DNA of 30,113 nucleotides from Coptodactyla brooksi (Eukaryota > Arthropoda > Insecta > Coleoptera > Scarabaeidae): positions 1 to 30,113 of the forward strand of contig JAWQRM010000119.1 of assembly GCA_033557675.1 (NCBI GenBank), in the 5' to 3' direction. Positions 1 through 10,195 of this stretch are shown here, in pieces. A model generated the notes under the pieces. It worked only from the letters and a program-made list of their open reading frames with translations, was not told the origin of the DNA and ran no database searches. The translations under genes were made by a program, and so were the position numbers. Every line of letters starts with the position of its first letter. The first letter of the stretch is position 1.

Positions 1-38
1 AAATATAGTTTTTTTTTTTAGTTATTTTATTTTATAGT

Positions 39-41
<3 letters not shown>

Positions 42-92
<51 letters not shown>
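42..92. repeat. TA dinucleotide microsatellite
   Basis: About 25 uninterrupted TA units. It abuts the first unit of a 24-bp tandem repeat, so it may be part of, or an expansion at, the left edge of the adjoining Penelope-like element. Confidence 0.97.
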
Positions 93-94
<2 letters not shown>

Positions 95-148
95 ACGCTA
101 AATAGGACCTGATATAGGACGCTAAATAGGACCTGATATAGGACGCTA
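91..148. repeat. 24-bp tandem repeat, 2.4 units
   Basis: Two identical 24-bp units (91-114 and 115-138) and a 10-bp partial unit (139-148). Each unit holds TAGGACGCTA followed by a shorter TAGGACCT. The last partial unit runs straight into the left inverted arm of the PLE remnant, and GCGTCCTA occurs again in inverted orientation near 818-825 at the other arm. The repeat is therefore probably an amplification of the element's end. Confidence 0.9.
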
Positions 149-357
149 TATATACTAAAAAGGCGACGCTTAATTGATTATTTTCCGCAACCAATAGAAG
201 AGCAATTAAGCGTTTCCTTACCTTATCTCTACTACCCGTTTACACAATATCTCCCCATACAGCGTTTCCCGTCCCCGTGTTATCTAGGCTAAGGATACAG
301 AACCCCTGGCCCTACCCTTTACAACTGCCAACCCGTACAGCGTTTCGTCTAATATAA

Positions 358-672
358 TATTGGATCATAGCCCACTTAAAATATGGTCGTATCGAAAAAT
401 CTAGCGCTGCCGAACATGCTTTCAACAGCAACCATAAGATAAGTGTAGAAAACGTAAAACTGCTTAGAAATATATCCAACAATAAGTTGTTGGATGCATT
501 TGAAACTATAGAAATTGTTAAATGTAGGAATAGACTTAATAAAAACAGAGGACCAATACCGAATAGCCCTTTGTATAGTTTGTATAGAGTAGGTTTAATA
601 GATTTAGAGGAAACTCCGGACGGGTTCGTAGTTGTAAAGGATAGGGCCAGGGGTTATGCATCCTTAGGCTAA
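358..672 (+). pseudogene. PLE GIY-YIG endonuclease C-terminal part (truncated)
   Basis: Open without a stop from codon 358 to the TAG-type end at 672, preceded by an in-frame TAA at 355. The translation begins inside the endonuclease domain with a pattern like SSAAEHAFNSNHKI, the conserved region that follows GIY-YIG in Penelope-like proteins, and continues with LLDAFETIEI and GPIPNSPLYSL, the usual PLE tail. The RT domain and the GIY-YIG core itself are missing, so the start is lost and no function is expected. Related tails occur at 6790-6880 (minus), 6600-6690 (minus) and 15805-15990 (plus) in this window. Assignment to PLE is firm from the pattern; clade is not determined. Confidence 0.75.
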
Positions 673-850
673 ATAACACGGGGACGGGAAACGCTATACA
701 GGGAGATATTGTATAAATGAGTAGTGGGAATAAGGTAAGGAAAAGCTTACTTGGTCTCCTATTGGTTGCGAAAAACCAATTAAGAATCAATTAAGCATCA
801 CCTTTTTAGTATATATAGCGTCCTATGTCAGATAGTAGTTAGTCTTTCAT

Positions 851-894
851 CGCTCCTGATGATGCTAACTTGGTTAGCGAAACGTGCGTCGGGC
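851..894 (+). ncRNA. hammerhead-ribozyme-like hairpin, PLE A1
   Basis: Reads CTGATGA at 856-862, an extra T, a 6-bp stem II (GCTAAC/GTTAGC) with a 3-nt loop, GAAA at 878-881, then ACG-TG-CGT as a 3-bp stem III and C as the cleavage-site base. Stem I can form 4 bp (GCTC with GGGC, one wobble). This is the type I layout known for PLE hammerheads. The bulged U after the CUGAUGA box departs from the consensus, so activity is uncertain. Confidence 0.6.
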
Positions 895-937
895 ACCCTC
901 TCTTCAAATGTTGGCATAGTGGTGACTTCGTGTTTAC

Positions 938-3013
938 CTTATATATTGTGTTCGAATAATAACTTAAAAATCCATTGCCCCATCTGCTAGTTGTAGAGAT
1001 ATTCAAAATCGTGCGCCAAAAAAATACAAATTTAGAGAGAAAGAACAACGTACGAAAGACTCATTAAGGATGCGGATCGAAGAACAGCTTGAGATGAAGA
1101 AAATGTAATTAGACAGAAAACATAAATATGTTTTTATTAAGTTTGAAGTATAATCGTAATAATAAAATATAAACAACAGGAAGTCAAGAAGAGGTGTTCT
1201 TTTAAGTTATGTTAGGAAATGTCTAGTATAATGTCGATGCTTGTTTGTTTTAAAGTTTTTTTTATATGGTTTAAATTCTTATTATTGTAGCAAAGTTAAG
1301 AAATACATTAATGGTAACCGCATTGCGATATTCCATTCGGTTAAAAATTCATTTGTCGTCTTAAAAAGGTTATTAACAATTAATACAAGGATTTGCATAC
1401 GATTGGTAGGTTATTGACAGGCCGAAGCAAGACTTCAGTGGTTGGATTTTTAACTCATTGGTTTATAGTGTATACTCTCTGCAATGGATAAGTCTTATAG
1501 AGAGCCGATGTTATTTGCAAGTTCATGATAGCAAGATTCTATTTACAAGAATATAATAAATTTTTGCATTAAATCTATCATCCTTCTCTAACACTAACAA
1601 TGTCTTTATAACCAATTCGTTAATGTGTAAGGTCACATTAACCAAGAAACAACCAGATACCTTTAGATTAATGATATAACTTACATCAAATTTTGTATTA
1701 TTACAGCTTTAAGTCATCTAGCAAGGTCGTATTGTACTCAAGGGTAAATATTCATGGTACCATATTTTTTTGTAAAAAAGTCCGTTTTTATTAACACTAA
1801 AGTACCAGATAAGTCTTGAAATTAAAAATATGTAGTTGTTTATTACCTCCAACCATAAACAACTTCTTAATTTTCATGCAGAACAATAGTCTAGGCCCGG
1901 TGATAACGTGCCCTTTTAATTAATCTTGCGTCTTTCAAAACTGCTGAGCTATTGACGACCAATACATGTAGTAAATATACGTACACAAATTAACGCAGGA
2001 AACGCGAGTTATTACTACAGATATTATTACTGACTGATCTATTCTTTTAAAGAAGAAAAAATAGTTTGTACGATGATGTGTTTTCAAATACCCATTTTTC
2101 GGTAGAACACGGTGCTCTAGTTAATGAAATGATGTAATACGTTGTTCTAGGGCACAAATAGGATAACTGCCATTTCTATTGCTCCGTGGTAGGAATGTTT
2201 GACTTGTATTCATTATGTGCCTAGGAGAGGAAAGACAAAGTGGAGAACAGATTTCTCCAGGAGTTCTTGGCATTTCTTTACGAGTGTACTGTGCGAGGTC
2301 TAGATTAAAAATGCCCCCGGCGAATTGTGGAACGTTCTCAGTTCGTTTCAGTTTAAATCAAATAACTGTACCGGATTTCACCCGAGGGTTCACTAAACTT
2401 GTTACCAACTTGTTATTGATGCAAATGTGTCGTCTCAAGCACGCGAAGCCAGTCGGCTTGGTGTCATATGGTGTAAATATGGGAACAAATTTTAATTAGA
2501 CCGTGAAAAAGGAAATATATTAACACCACGTTTAAATGTTTACTCGAATGTATACAGGGTATCCGAAAAGTAAACGAACACTTAAACATATCTTGCTGTG
2601 GTAAAATGAGATCGATTAAACCAAACCTACCTAAGTCTTCCCTAAGAAATTAAAGAAATAGAAAGTTGTTTGGAAATGGGAATATTTTAGATTATTTTCC
2701 ATCAATTTTCCGATCATGCTCAAAATTAGTTACTATCAGACTAACTTTGAACATAGCTTTTATCATGTCTGTCTTATTATTATTATTATATTACTATTTA
2801 ATACAGTCTGCGTGACTGAGTATTACGCTTCATGTCGATAAAAGGTATTATTTTTAACAACACTGCACGGTAATATTATAATACAATCGCTAAACGGTAT
2901 CAAGTTCCCATTTAACAAAAACTACATTCGATGTAATTACTCATTCACTCATTGGCGTCATGAATAATAAAAATCTATTGGTTCGTCAGAGTGATTAATG
3001 ACATTAATTACAT
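938..3013. other. unassigned A+T-rich DNA
   Basis: No recognisable gene or element. A 94-codon open frame (2215-2499, plus) lies in a stretch with somewhat higher G+C but matches no family I know. A lone end-like sequence ACAGGGTATCCGAAAAG near 2554 resembles mariner-type termini, without a partner found. A short TTA run lies at about 2774-2790. Confidence 0.6.
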
Positions 3014-4213
3014 AGTATGACAATTAAATAAGGAGAATTTTTAGATATACAAAAAAAAACACGCATTGAATTATGTTTAAAATTTATTTTTTATTCAAAA
3101 TATGTTCCATTTAACTCAATACGCTCTCTAGCACGATGAATGCCTATATCACAGCTGTTTGAATGACTGAAATATCACTATAAAAGAATCCTTTCAACGC
3201 AATTTTCAGTTTAGGAAAAAGAAAATACTCATACGGTGATATATCAGGCGAATGCGATGTGTGGTCAATGACATAGATATTTTTCTTCTGTTCTCCTGCT
3301 GGATATTCAGGCCCAGCACATACAATTCTTGACCACAAACGATGTAAAGCTGCTAAATAATATTCTCCATTAACAGTTTTACCTTGTGGAACAAATTCCT
3401 TGTGGACAATCCCTTGTGAACCATCAAAAGTAATCAACATTGCCTTCATTCTTGTCTTTGACAATTCTTTTCATTGTCTTGAAAACACATTTTTTTTAGT
3501 TTTGGCCTTTTGACTTCCATTCTGTAGATTGATCCTTAGTTTCTGGATCACATTTAAAGCACCATGTTTCATTACCAGCAAATTTGGCTCACTTTTAATA
3601 GTTTGAATGAGGTCTTTACAATGCTCTACACGAGCAATTCTTTGGTCGTCATTTAAAGCATGTGGAACAAAACGTGCACAAACTTTCTTTTTTTCCCAAA
3701 TCTTGAGTCAAAATTTGACGGACAGTTTCTCTATTTGTTTTTAATTCTTTAGCCAACATTCTCACAGTAAAATTTCCGTCGACAACAATGATTTTACGCA
3801 TTTCTTCAACCAATTCAGCACTATTTTTACTTTCTGGACGACCAGGTCTTTCATCATCATTTACATCTTCATGACCATTTTTAAAACGATTGAACCACTC
3901 ATAAACTCTAGCTTTAGACATACAATTATCACCATACACTTTTTTCATCAATTCGTAAGTATCAGCACATTTGTTTCACAGTTTAAAACAAAATTTAATA
4001 TTTGCTCTTTATTCAATGGTGTTTTTACGACATCAACACAATTTTTGCCGTCATTCAAATGGCTGTAACTTTGTAACCTGTCATCCGAACAGCTTAGCAT
4101 GAACTGGCGTTCGAAAGAGGTGACTTATATCTTTCTAACAATATATATGTTCGACAGATGGCGGTACGTGTTCCTGATTTAAATTAAAACTCTCGTTATT
4201 TAATTCTCATACT
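3014..4213 (-). mobile_element. mariner-type element with degenerate TIRs
   Basis: The left end (3014-3043, starting AGTATGACAATTAAATAAGG) is matched by the reverse complement of 4180-4213 (AGTATGAGAATTAAATAACG) with a few differences over about 30 bp. They enclose a minus-strand transposase fossil of the right size for mariner; total length about 1.2 kb is close to the usual 1.3 kb. The TA target duplication is no longer clean on both sides. Several frameshifts show that it is old. Confidence 0.8.
3144..4012 (-). pseudogene. mariner transposase (broken)
   Basis: Read on the minus strand, the N-terminal part (about 4012 down to 3650) has a mariner helix-turn-helix with SKARVYEWFNRFKNG, a DDERPGRP linker and FTVRMLAKEL; one in-frame TGA interrupts it near 3980. 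The middle (3650-3470) reads NDDQRIARVEHCKDL and then, after a frame change, GNETWCFKCDPE, where family members have GDETW: the first catalytic Asp is replaced by Asn. The C-terminal part (3464-3144) has MKAMLITF, a deletion removing the second Asp region, and SHSPDISPYEYFLFPKLK, which holds the remnant of the third catalytic block. It would normally cut and paste the element at TA sites. It cannot be active. Confidence 0.85.
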
Positions 4214-5594
4214 GTGTAGTCTTTTGGTTACTGAAACATATGCAAATACAAAAATATATTTTTATTTCATTAAAACCAGCGTAAAATAAGTAATTTATTA
4301 CTTTTTATTGAAATAGGGGAATTAGTTGAGCATTGCCAGGTACTTTTGCTATTACGAATTCTCAATGACTAAAAAATATCAAAAGCACTGCATAATTACT
4401 CAAAATATACTACCGGTGCTAATTCAAATTAGACAGGCGTACATGCAGCTTGCTGTTATAGTATCGTGGCTTAAAGCTGGAATAGGGTATATTAACTACA
4501 TTGGATGGTGTACCTGCTGTGCAGGAAGTCGTAACTTTAATCTAGTAATATTCTACATATCCGCTAAAAATCACTTTCCTCCTTTTTTACAAATTAATAT
4601 TCAATGGCATTTTCCGTTGCACGTAGATAAATATCGTCGCGTTAAGCTATATTTAATGTATTATCTCCTTATAATCATTACTTTTTACCTTGTCAAAGCA
4701 TACCCAGGTTGTGCGTAAAAGTACAACCTGGGTATATTAACCTCTGCTAATTTTTAAAATAAGCTAAGTACAGGGGAAGACTGTTTCCCACCAGAAACAG
4801 AGGAACCACAATATAGTTGCTGAATACTCTTTTTGCCTCCAAGCGAGAGGGTAATGGGGTTTTCTCCAAGAACGTATGGATTTACATCTGCGCGATACCG
4901 CAAACTCTGTGTTTCATTTCCCATTTTAAAATAACGTATATTCGTTTATCATGTCAGAGCATTGCATTACTCAAGCTGAGTTATCTCAGATAATTGGAAG
5001 CAACATAATCAATTTACAGGCATCGAATTTTTGTTTGTTCAAATATTTTGAAGGGTGGCTGCAATATCTACGATTATGAGCTGTGGATTATTAACCACTG
5101 CTGCATTTATTTCTATTCGATTGTATTACAAAATGGATTTTATTTCTACTTCTGTTGCTTTATTCTCTTAGTTGTTTACCACCTTTGGAATAACTTCAAT
5201 TAAAAATCATCTCGACCTGTCATAAATTACGTTACTGTGTCCAGTGTAACTAAGAACAAAGGAAGACAAATATGCAATTGAAAAATAATATGATATGCAC
5301 AATTTACACAACAACAGATAAATGCAGATAATGTAGCCTGACTATTGTACTAAAATGCCTATAGATTAGCAGAGAGGTCGCCTAAAGTATAAAGTATAAA
5401 AATTAACAAGTAGGATCAGTTTTATTGCTTACCTTTTCAGCAGTCACATGTATAAAAAAATAAAATTCCGATAATGAGCAATTATTTCTTTAGCAGCTTC
5501 CTAAGCAACTTGACATGATATCTGCCAAAGAAACATGGAACTTGCAAAACGATTAATTCAAGGACATAAACGGCATGGTGGGATAAGACAATTA
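4214..5594. other. unassigned A+T-rich DNA with an unassigned open frame
   Basis: A 130-codon open frame (4326-4718, plus) is among the longest in the window, but its composition is that of A+T-rich noncoding DNA with hydrophobic runs, and no domain is recognised. A hairpin overlaps its stop. The rest, to the MITE start, holds nothing I can identify. Confidence 0.5.
4700..4735. repeat. perfect 13-bp inverted repeat
   Basis: Arms 4700-4712 (ATACCCAGGTTGT) and 4723-4735 are exact reverse complements around a 10-nt loop. No U-run follows and the setting is eukaryotic, so a terminator reading is not supported. It could be the collapsed ends of a small element. Confidence 0.85.
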
Positions 5595-6087
5595 CAGTAC
5601 TAGCGATAAACATTTTTTTTTGTTCTTCCTGTGTTGAATCTTATCGAATCGTTCTGACATTTTTCAGGAATCTGAAAGACCACATCCACATTATATTTAA
5701 CAACCTGTTATCGTTTGGGGATGCACAAAATTGAAAACTATGAAAAAATCAAAGTCAAAAATTCCTCAATTTTAAATTTTTTCGCATAGAAACTTTTTTA
5801 ATGCGAGTTTCGACGATTTTCGATGGTTTACGTGCGAACGAATTAATATAGGTCGAGAACCGCATGAAAAACGTTTGAATCTTTGAAAAACCACATATTT
5901 TCCGAAATATCGATTTTTCCTAATTAGTATTTAATTACACCACAAGATCAAATTCGACAGTCACATATGACGGGAATGCGATTCTTCATAAATTTGAAAA
6001 ATTTCAGCTGATTTGGTTAATTTTTGAGAAAGTTGTGACGAAGTTTCGAGAAAAAGTACCAAAAAACAATGTTTATGGCCAGTACTG
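5595..6087. mobile_element. 493-bp MITE, copy 1
   Basis: The left end CAGTACTAGCGATAAACAT and the right end, reverse complement CAGTACTGGCCATAAACAT, form TIRs. TA flanks both ends (5593-5594 and 6088-6089), the target duplication of the Tc1/mariner superfamily. There is no coding capacity. A diverged copy of similar length lies at 14413-14896, sharing internal blocks such as TTTAATTACAC, CAAGATCAAAT and TTCAGCTGATTTGGTTAA in the same order and orientation. It is non-autonomous. Confidence 0.85.
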
Positions 6088-6323
6088 TAAATAGCAAGTC
6101 AAGTTAAAGAAAAAGAGGTAACCATAATACCTTAGTAATAAGACTCAACAAAACCACAATATATAGAAAGAGCAACGCAAAGCGGTTATCAGCTATTGCA
6201 AAGTGCCAAAGAGAAATCTTGGAAGGAGTTTGGGGTAAAATAGAAGACACCAGTAAGAGAAATAACCTCGAGCATAAAGTTCTAAAAGTCTTAAAAACTG
6301 GGAAAAGTGAAACAAAGTTTTTT

Positions 6324-6365
6324 AGTCGACGCACGTTTCGCTGACCAAGGCAGCATCTTCGGAAT
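6324..6365 (-). ncRNA. hammerhead-ribozyme-like hairpin, PLE A3
   Basis: On the minus strand: CCGAAGA, an extra T, stem II GCTGCC/GGTCAGC-type with loop TTG, GAAA, then ACG-TG-CGT and C. Relative to the copy at 851-894, stem II pair four changes from A-U to G-C on both sides, a compensatory change. The box CCGAAGA has lost the U of CUGANGA and stem I does not pair, so cleavage is unlikely. Confidence 0.5.
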
Positions 6366-6599
6366 TATGGAGACAATGGCTTAGAAACTGCTCCACTTCC
6401 TATTTTAATTAAAAGCTGGCAACCAGATGTTGCTCTACTGTCTAACACGGCCAATGGAAACCAGTAAAGGTATTTTTTTTTGTTTTCAGCGTGATTTATC
6501 TAACCTCATACGTGTGTCCCTTATGCATTCCGTTAGTTACTCTTATTTCCTATCAAGCTGTATTATCTTATACAAGGAGCTTAACGACATTGTTCCCCT

Positions 6600-7640
6600 G
6601 TCTTTATTAATTGTGATTTTTTTTTGCATATAAGGATTTCTAAACTTTCAAATGCATCTACTGCTGGATGCCTTTTTACGTAATTTCGCGTTATCTACAC
6701 AAATTACTCCTGTCTCGATTTCTAGGATAAAAATCGAATTCTCTACCGATCGCAAATTAATAACTCGTGCGATTACTCTTGATTATACTTCATCTCATCC
6801 AATAAGTTATATAGGGGGCTGAATGGTATTGGTCCTCTGTCTTTATTAAGCCTATTCTTACTAAATAATTGCTAAATAGTTTTGTGTTGTCTACGTTGTG
6901 TTGTCTACGTATGGTTGTCATTAAAAGCATGTTTAACTATACTAGACTTTTTCCCTACTACCGTGTATTAAATGAGCCATGTGCTCTTTAAATGTTGTTC
7001 GTACAGACCTTCTAGTTTGGCCAACGTTATTTCTATTGCAATCACTACAATTTATTTCGTATATTCGACGGTTTTCCAGTATGTATCTTTGGGATTCCAT
7101 AACAATGTTTTTAATGCATTTTAGGACTGAAAAACTAATTTTGTGTCCGTTTTATTAAAAATCTTGTTGTTCTTGCTGACAAAACGCGCTATCATGCAAA
7201 CTTTTCTAATATTTACGGCAATTAATTAATTTATGTACCAAATTCGTGTTATATCCGATAACAGCAGCTGTATTCCTTATGCGCTCCCTCTCATTGTTGA
7301 ATTTAACTAAATTAAGCGAAAAATTAACTCATCTTTTGTCATCCCTTGTTGAACACAATTAGCAAAAATTTAGCGAAAATATCGTCGACATACCTACCTA
7401 ACCCTTGGGTAGTACCCAAACTCTGGACTGACCTGAGTTTCGAACCCACTTATAAAAAGTTCTGCAATAAACGGCGAAAGACAATTGCCCATAGTCGTGC
7501 TGTGTTGTTTGTCCTCTAAATTTAAAATAATGCATGCAGGGATCTGTTAAAAGTGATTATTCTTGAGTAATTTCGTCATTCATATTGTTAGATTTAAGTA
7601 ATTCTTCCAGGTACGGCATGGTATGCGAGACTGATACAAA
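6600..7640 (-). pseudogene. PLE RT/GIY-YIG polyprotein (broken)
   Basis: The minus strand near 7530-7391 reads TTMGNCLSPFIAELFISGFE, which is the MG-x-LSP block of Penelope-type RT, followed after a one-base shift by YVDDIFAKF (about 7391-7365), the catalytic YVDD box with both aspartates kept. Farther on, RRIYEINCSDC and NNVGQTRRSVRTTFKEHMA (about 7080-6960) form the GIY-YIG core with the Cys pair typical of PLEs; the second motif is NVG instead of YVG. KSSIVKHAFNDNHT and NRLNKDRGPIPFSPLYNLL follow, and a second tail with DAFESLEIL near 6650. The usual role is target-primed reverse transcription of the element's own RNA. It is not intact. Confidence 0.75.
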
Positions 7641-7700
7641 CAATGGCAAACAATGAACTCACATCGAATGAAATTAAAGTCGATTCTGTTAAATTTCGAT

Positions 7701-8793
7701 AACAATATCGCTGGTATTATGTAAATCTATGATACGTTTGTATTTATTGCCTACATAGAGAATGTTTCACTTTCCATCTATTTGTGGCAATTTCCTTATC
7801 TTACATTTATAATAAGAGCCTTAATGCTAATTTAGAGTCTTGATTTGAGTTTTTCATGTGGATTTTATAAATAACTTACTTAGCTGTTTATACGGTACCT
7901 TAAAACTCCGTTAACTTGCTTAAAAGTTATTTGGAGGATTGGAGGTTTACCAGTATTTTGAGACAGTGTTATACACCATAGTTATATTATAGTCAACCAT
8001 CTTTTGCAAGAATGAAACATTTTTTATATTCAAAATTCCCTATGTGACAGTTTTCAAGCAATTTCTAATTAATCGTCCTTTATTCTTAATAAGTGTAGTC
8101 TTTATGGTATGGTAGTATTCTTGATAATTTGCAGTTGTGGCTAAAACGAAGCTTGTGTTCTAGCCATATTCTTTTAGTTGGCCACCCAAATATTTACGTA
8201 TCTCTGCTGTGTACTGCAGGTACTGCTAATGTAATGTTAAAAGAACTTGTAACTCTATGTCTAGCTGAGATCTTAAGCACCCACACCAATTGTGAAATGT
8301 AAAATAGATAAATAGTTAAGTCATAACCAATTATAGGATTGATGGTTACAATACCTTCACGACCGTTTATAATTACAGTTACAGCTGAAAACGATCGTAG
8401 TGCTTGAAAGTGTCCACCCAAGTAACACGTGCCAGTACGTATATTACACGAGCTTTCCTTACAATTCCCCGGTTAGTCTGCGTAACGATCGTGTCAAGTA
8501 ATAAAAGCGCGTGGAACTACAGCACTTTATCGTCGGCAATAAATCTATGGGTGTGTAGTCGAGTATGACGTCAAATCAAACATTCTTAGGATCTTTTGCT
8601 GCACTGGAAACAAAATTCACAAGTAAATCCTTACAAACGTTTTTATACCTCTCACAAATATATTTGGCAATTTGTAAACACGTAGCAAGCTTGCTCGTTA
8701 TAGCTTGATTGGTGATTAATACGATAACTTACTATAAACTAAGTATATTAATTGTAATTTACTATAAACGCCATTTTAACAATGAACAGAACA
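7701..8793. other. unassigned A+T-rich DNA
   Basis: No recognisable coding, RNA or mobile content. The 75-codon minus-strand open frame at 8194-8421 has no family resemblance and is not called as a gene. Confidence 0.6.
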
Positions 8794-8795
8794 TA

Positions 8796-8935
8796 CAGGG
8801 CTTTCCGAATTATCCAAGTCCAACGTGAAACACATAAAAATATTACGGTAATATTATACAGTAGTACTACTAAATTACGAATCAAATACAAATCATTACA
8901 AATCACGTTGAACTTAGACATTTATGAAAGCCTTG
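8796..8935. mobile_element. 140-bp MITE
   Basis: The left end CAGGGCTTTCCGAATTATCC and the reverse complement of the right end, CAAGGCTTTCATAAATGTCT, align, and pairing continues through TCAACGTGA-like sequence to about 37 bp. TA flanks each end (8794-8795 and 8936-8937). The short middle has no coding capacity. Ends and target site fit the mariner superfamily. Confidence 0.8.
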
Positions 8936-8937
8936 TA

Positions 8938-9765
8938 GTGAACAGATAAGTAGTAGTTAAAGACAGAGCAAGTATCACAAAACACTTATTAAATAAACTA
9001 AAATTCAATTGAATTAGTGTTGATGATAATGCGAAACTTTTGTCAGTAATAGTTATTCTTTGACAGTTTCGTTTATGGGTCCTCCATCGGAAAATGGAAA
9101 ATCCTATGGATTTTCCATGTTTCTTTTCAGCCTTTTAGTTTTATCTCTTACTCCTCCCCCGCAATTGTTCTAATAATGAAAACAGAGAACGCTAGCTAAA
9201 GAAAGGTAGTTTATCATATAAAGTGCCCTTCGTATTCACCAGTAAAGTTATCTTTACATTACCACTCGATCTTTTTAAAGCAGTGTTATAGGGCTCTATT
9301 TCCCTTGACATAAGAGTATAATAATATTTTCCTTGTGCTATCGACAGTCTTCTTATGCACATCAGGGAAGAAATCCAATAGCAACAACTCTAGTACAAGA
9401 ATACATGCAATTCTCAAAATGAAAATATCCAAAACCTCGTAATTTATGCTATACTGTAGGGAAAGCTTTCAACTAATATGTATTAAGGGGTCATATCTAG
9501 CTGCACAGTGAAAAACAATGTGATCTTTGGGGATCTCTATAAGAATGTTCCAACTATTTTTTCAACAAAAAAATATTGACATTAAAAGTACAAATATTGA
9601 ACAATATTCAAATTTACTTTAAGGAAACCTGATTTTTCAGAGGCGTTGTGCGGTGTACACGATAACTCCAAGCCAAATCATCTGATATCAAAATCCAAAA
9701 AGATTCTGTTCTCAAAATCCAAAAAGACTAAGTTTATTGAAATGCATTCAGTCGTTTAGAAGTGG
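8938..9765. other. unassigned A+T-rich DNA
   Basis: No gene is recognised. A 16-bp sequence TCAAAATCCAAAAAGA occurs twice, at 9688-9703 and 9712-9727, just before the larger tandem duplication. Confidence 0.6.
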
Positions 9766-10176
9766 CAGATGCTTATTTATACAAACATTTGAATATCCCC
9801 CACCATTTTATTTTTAGAGATAAGGCAAAACATGTTTAACAAAACATATTCGAATTTATCCCAGTTTTAGAAAGCATATATTTGTTTGTTATCTTAGTAA
9901 GGCGAAATTTCGAGAAACACCACATTTTTAAATTAAAAAAAAAGGAGGTTACGCCTCCTAGCGGCTCAAATTACAGATGTTTATTTATACAAACATTTAA
10001 ACACTTCCACCACTATATTTTTAGAGATAGGACAAAAAGTGTTTAACAAAACAGACTCGAATTTATCTCAGCTTTAAAAAGCATATATTTCTTTGTTATC
10101 TTAGTAAAGCGAAATTTCGAGAAACACCACATTTTTAAATTCAAAAAAATGGTGGTTACGCCTCCTAGCGATCATC
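9766..10176. repeat. 208-bp direct tandem duplication
   Basis: Unit 1 (9766-9973) and unit 2 (9974-about 10176) align over their whole length, starting CAGATG(C/T)TTATTTATACAAA and ending ACGCCTCCTAGCG. Each unit contains CGAAATTTCGAGAAACACCA and ends in a small hairpin; in unit 1 this is AGGAGG-TTACG-CCTCCT, while unit 2 has lost two pairing bases (TGGTGG). The differences between units indicate an old duplication. It lies directly upstream of the piggyBac pseudogene and could be part of that element's noncoding region. Confidence 0.9.
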
Positions 10177-10195
10177 TTAGCAACCTGAAAATAAT

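Larger units (their letters stand above)
91..937 (+). mobile_element. Penelope-like element remnant A1 with long inverted arms
   Basis: A short PLE derivative. The left arm (about 139-345) is the reverse complement of the right arm (about 617-830) with only scattered differences; both contain the stretch AACACGGGGACGGGAAACGC or its complement. Between them lies a coding remnant of the GIY-YIG protein's C-terminal part (358-672). A hammerhead-like hairpin follows at 851-894. The right end, reading GGTGACTTCGTGTTTAC at 921-937, is shared with the copy ending near 16227, which sets the boundary. PLEs are known to carry terminal repeats in direct or inverted orientation; here the inverted arm also contains the reversed end of the reading frame. 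The RT domain is absent. Confidence 0.8.
6320..7700 (-). mobile_element. Penelope-like element remnant A3
   Basis: Read on the minus strand from high to low coordinates, it holds RT pieces (7640-7360), a GIY-YIG core (about 7130-6960), two copies of the PLE C-terminal tail (6880-6790 and 6690-6600), and a hammerhead-like hairpin (6365-6324). This is the expected PLE order. Upstream of about 7700 similarity fades. Multiple stops and frameshifts make it a fossil. Its GIY-YIG core and tail resemble those of the remnants at 91-937 and 15303-16227, so it is placed in family A. Confidence 0.75.

Noticed and set aside
2554..2590. mariner-like terminus (ACAGGGTATCC)
   Set aside because: No matching inverted end or transposase within a plausible distance.
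4326..4718. possible membrane protein of 130 residues
   Set aside because: Hydrophobic stretches are expected from A+T-rich noncoding DNA; no domain or codon-use support.
6104..6334. 76-codon minus-strand open frame
   Set aside because: No domain, and it ends inside the PLE A3 terminal hairpin region.
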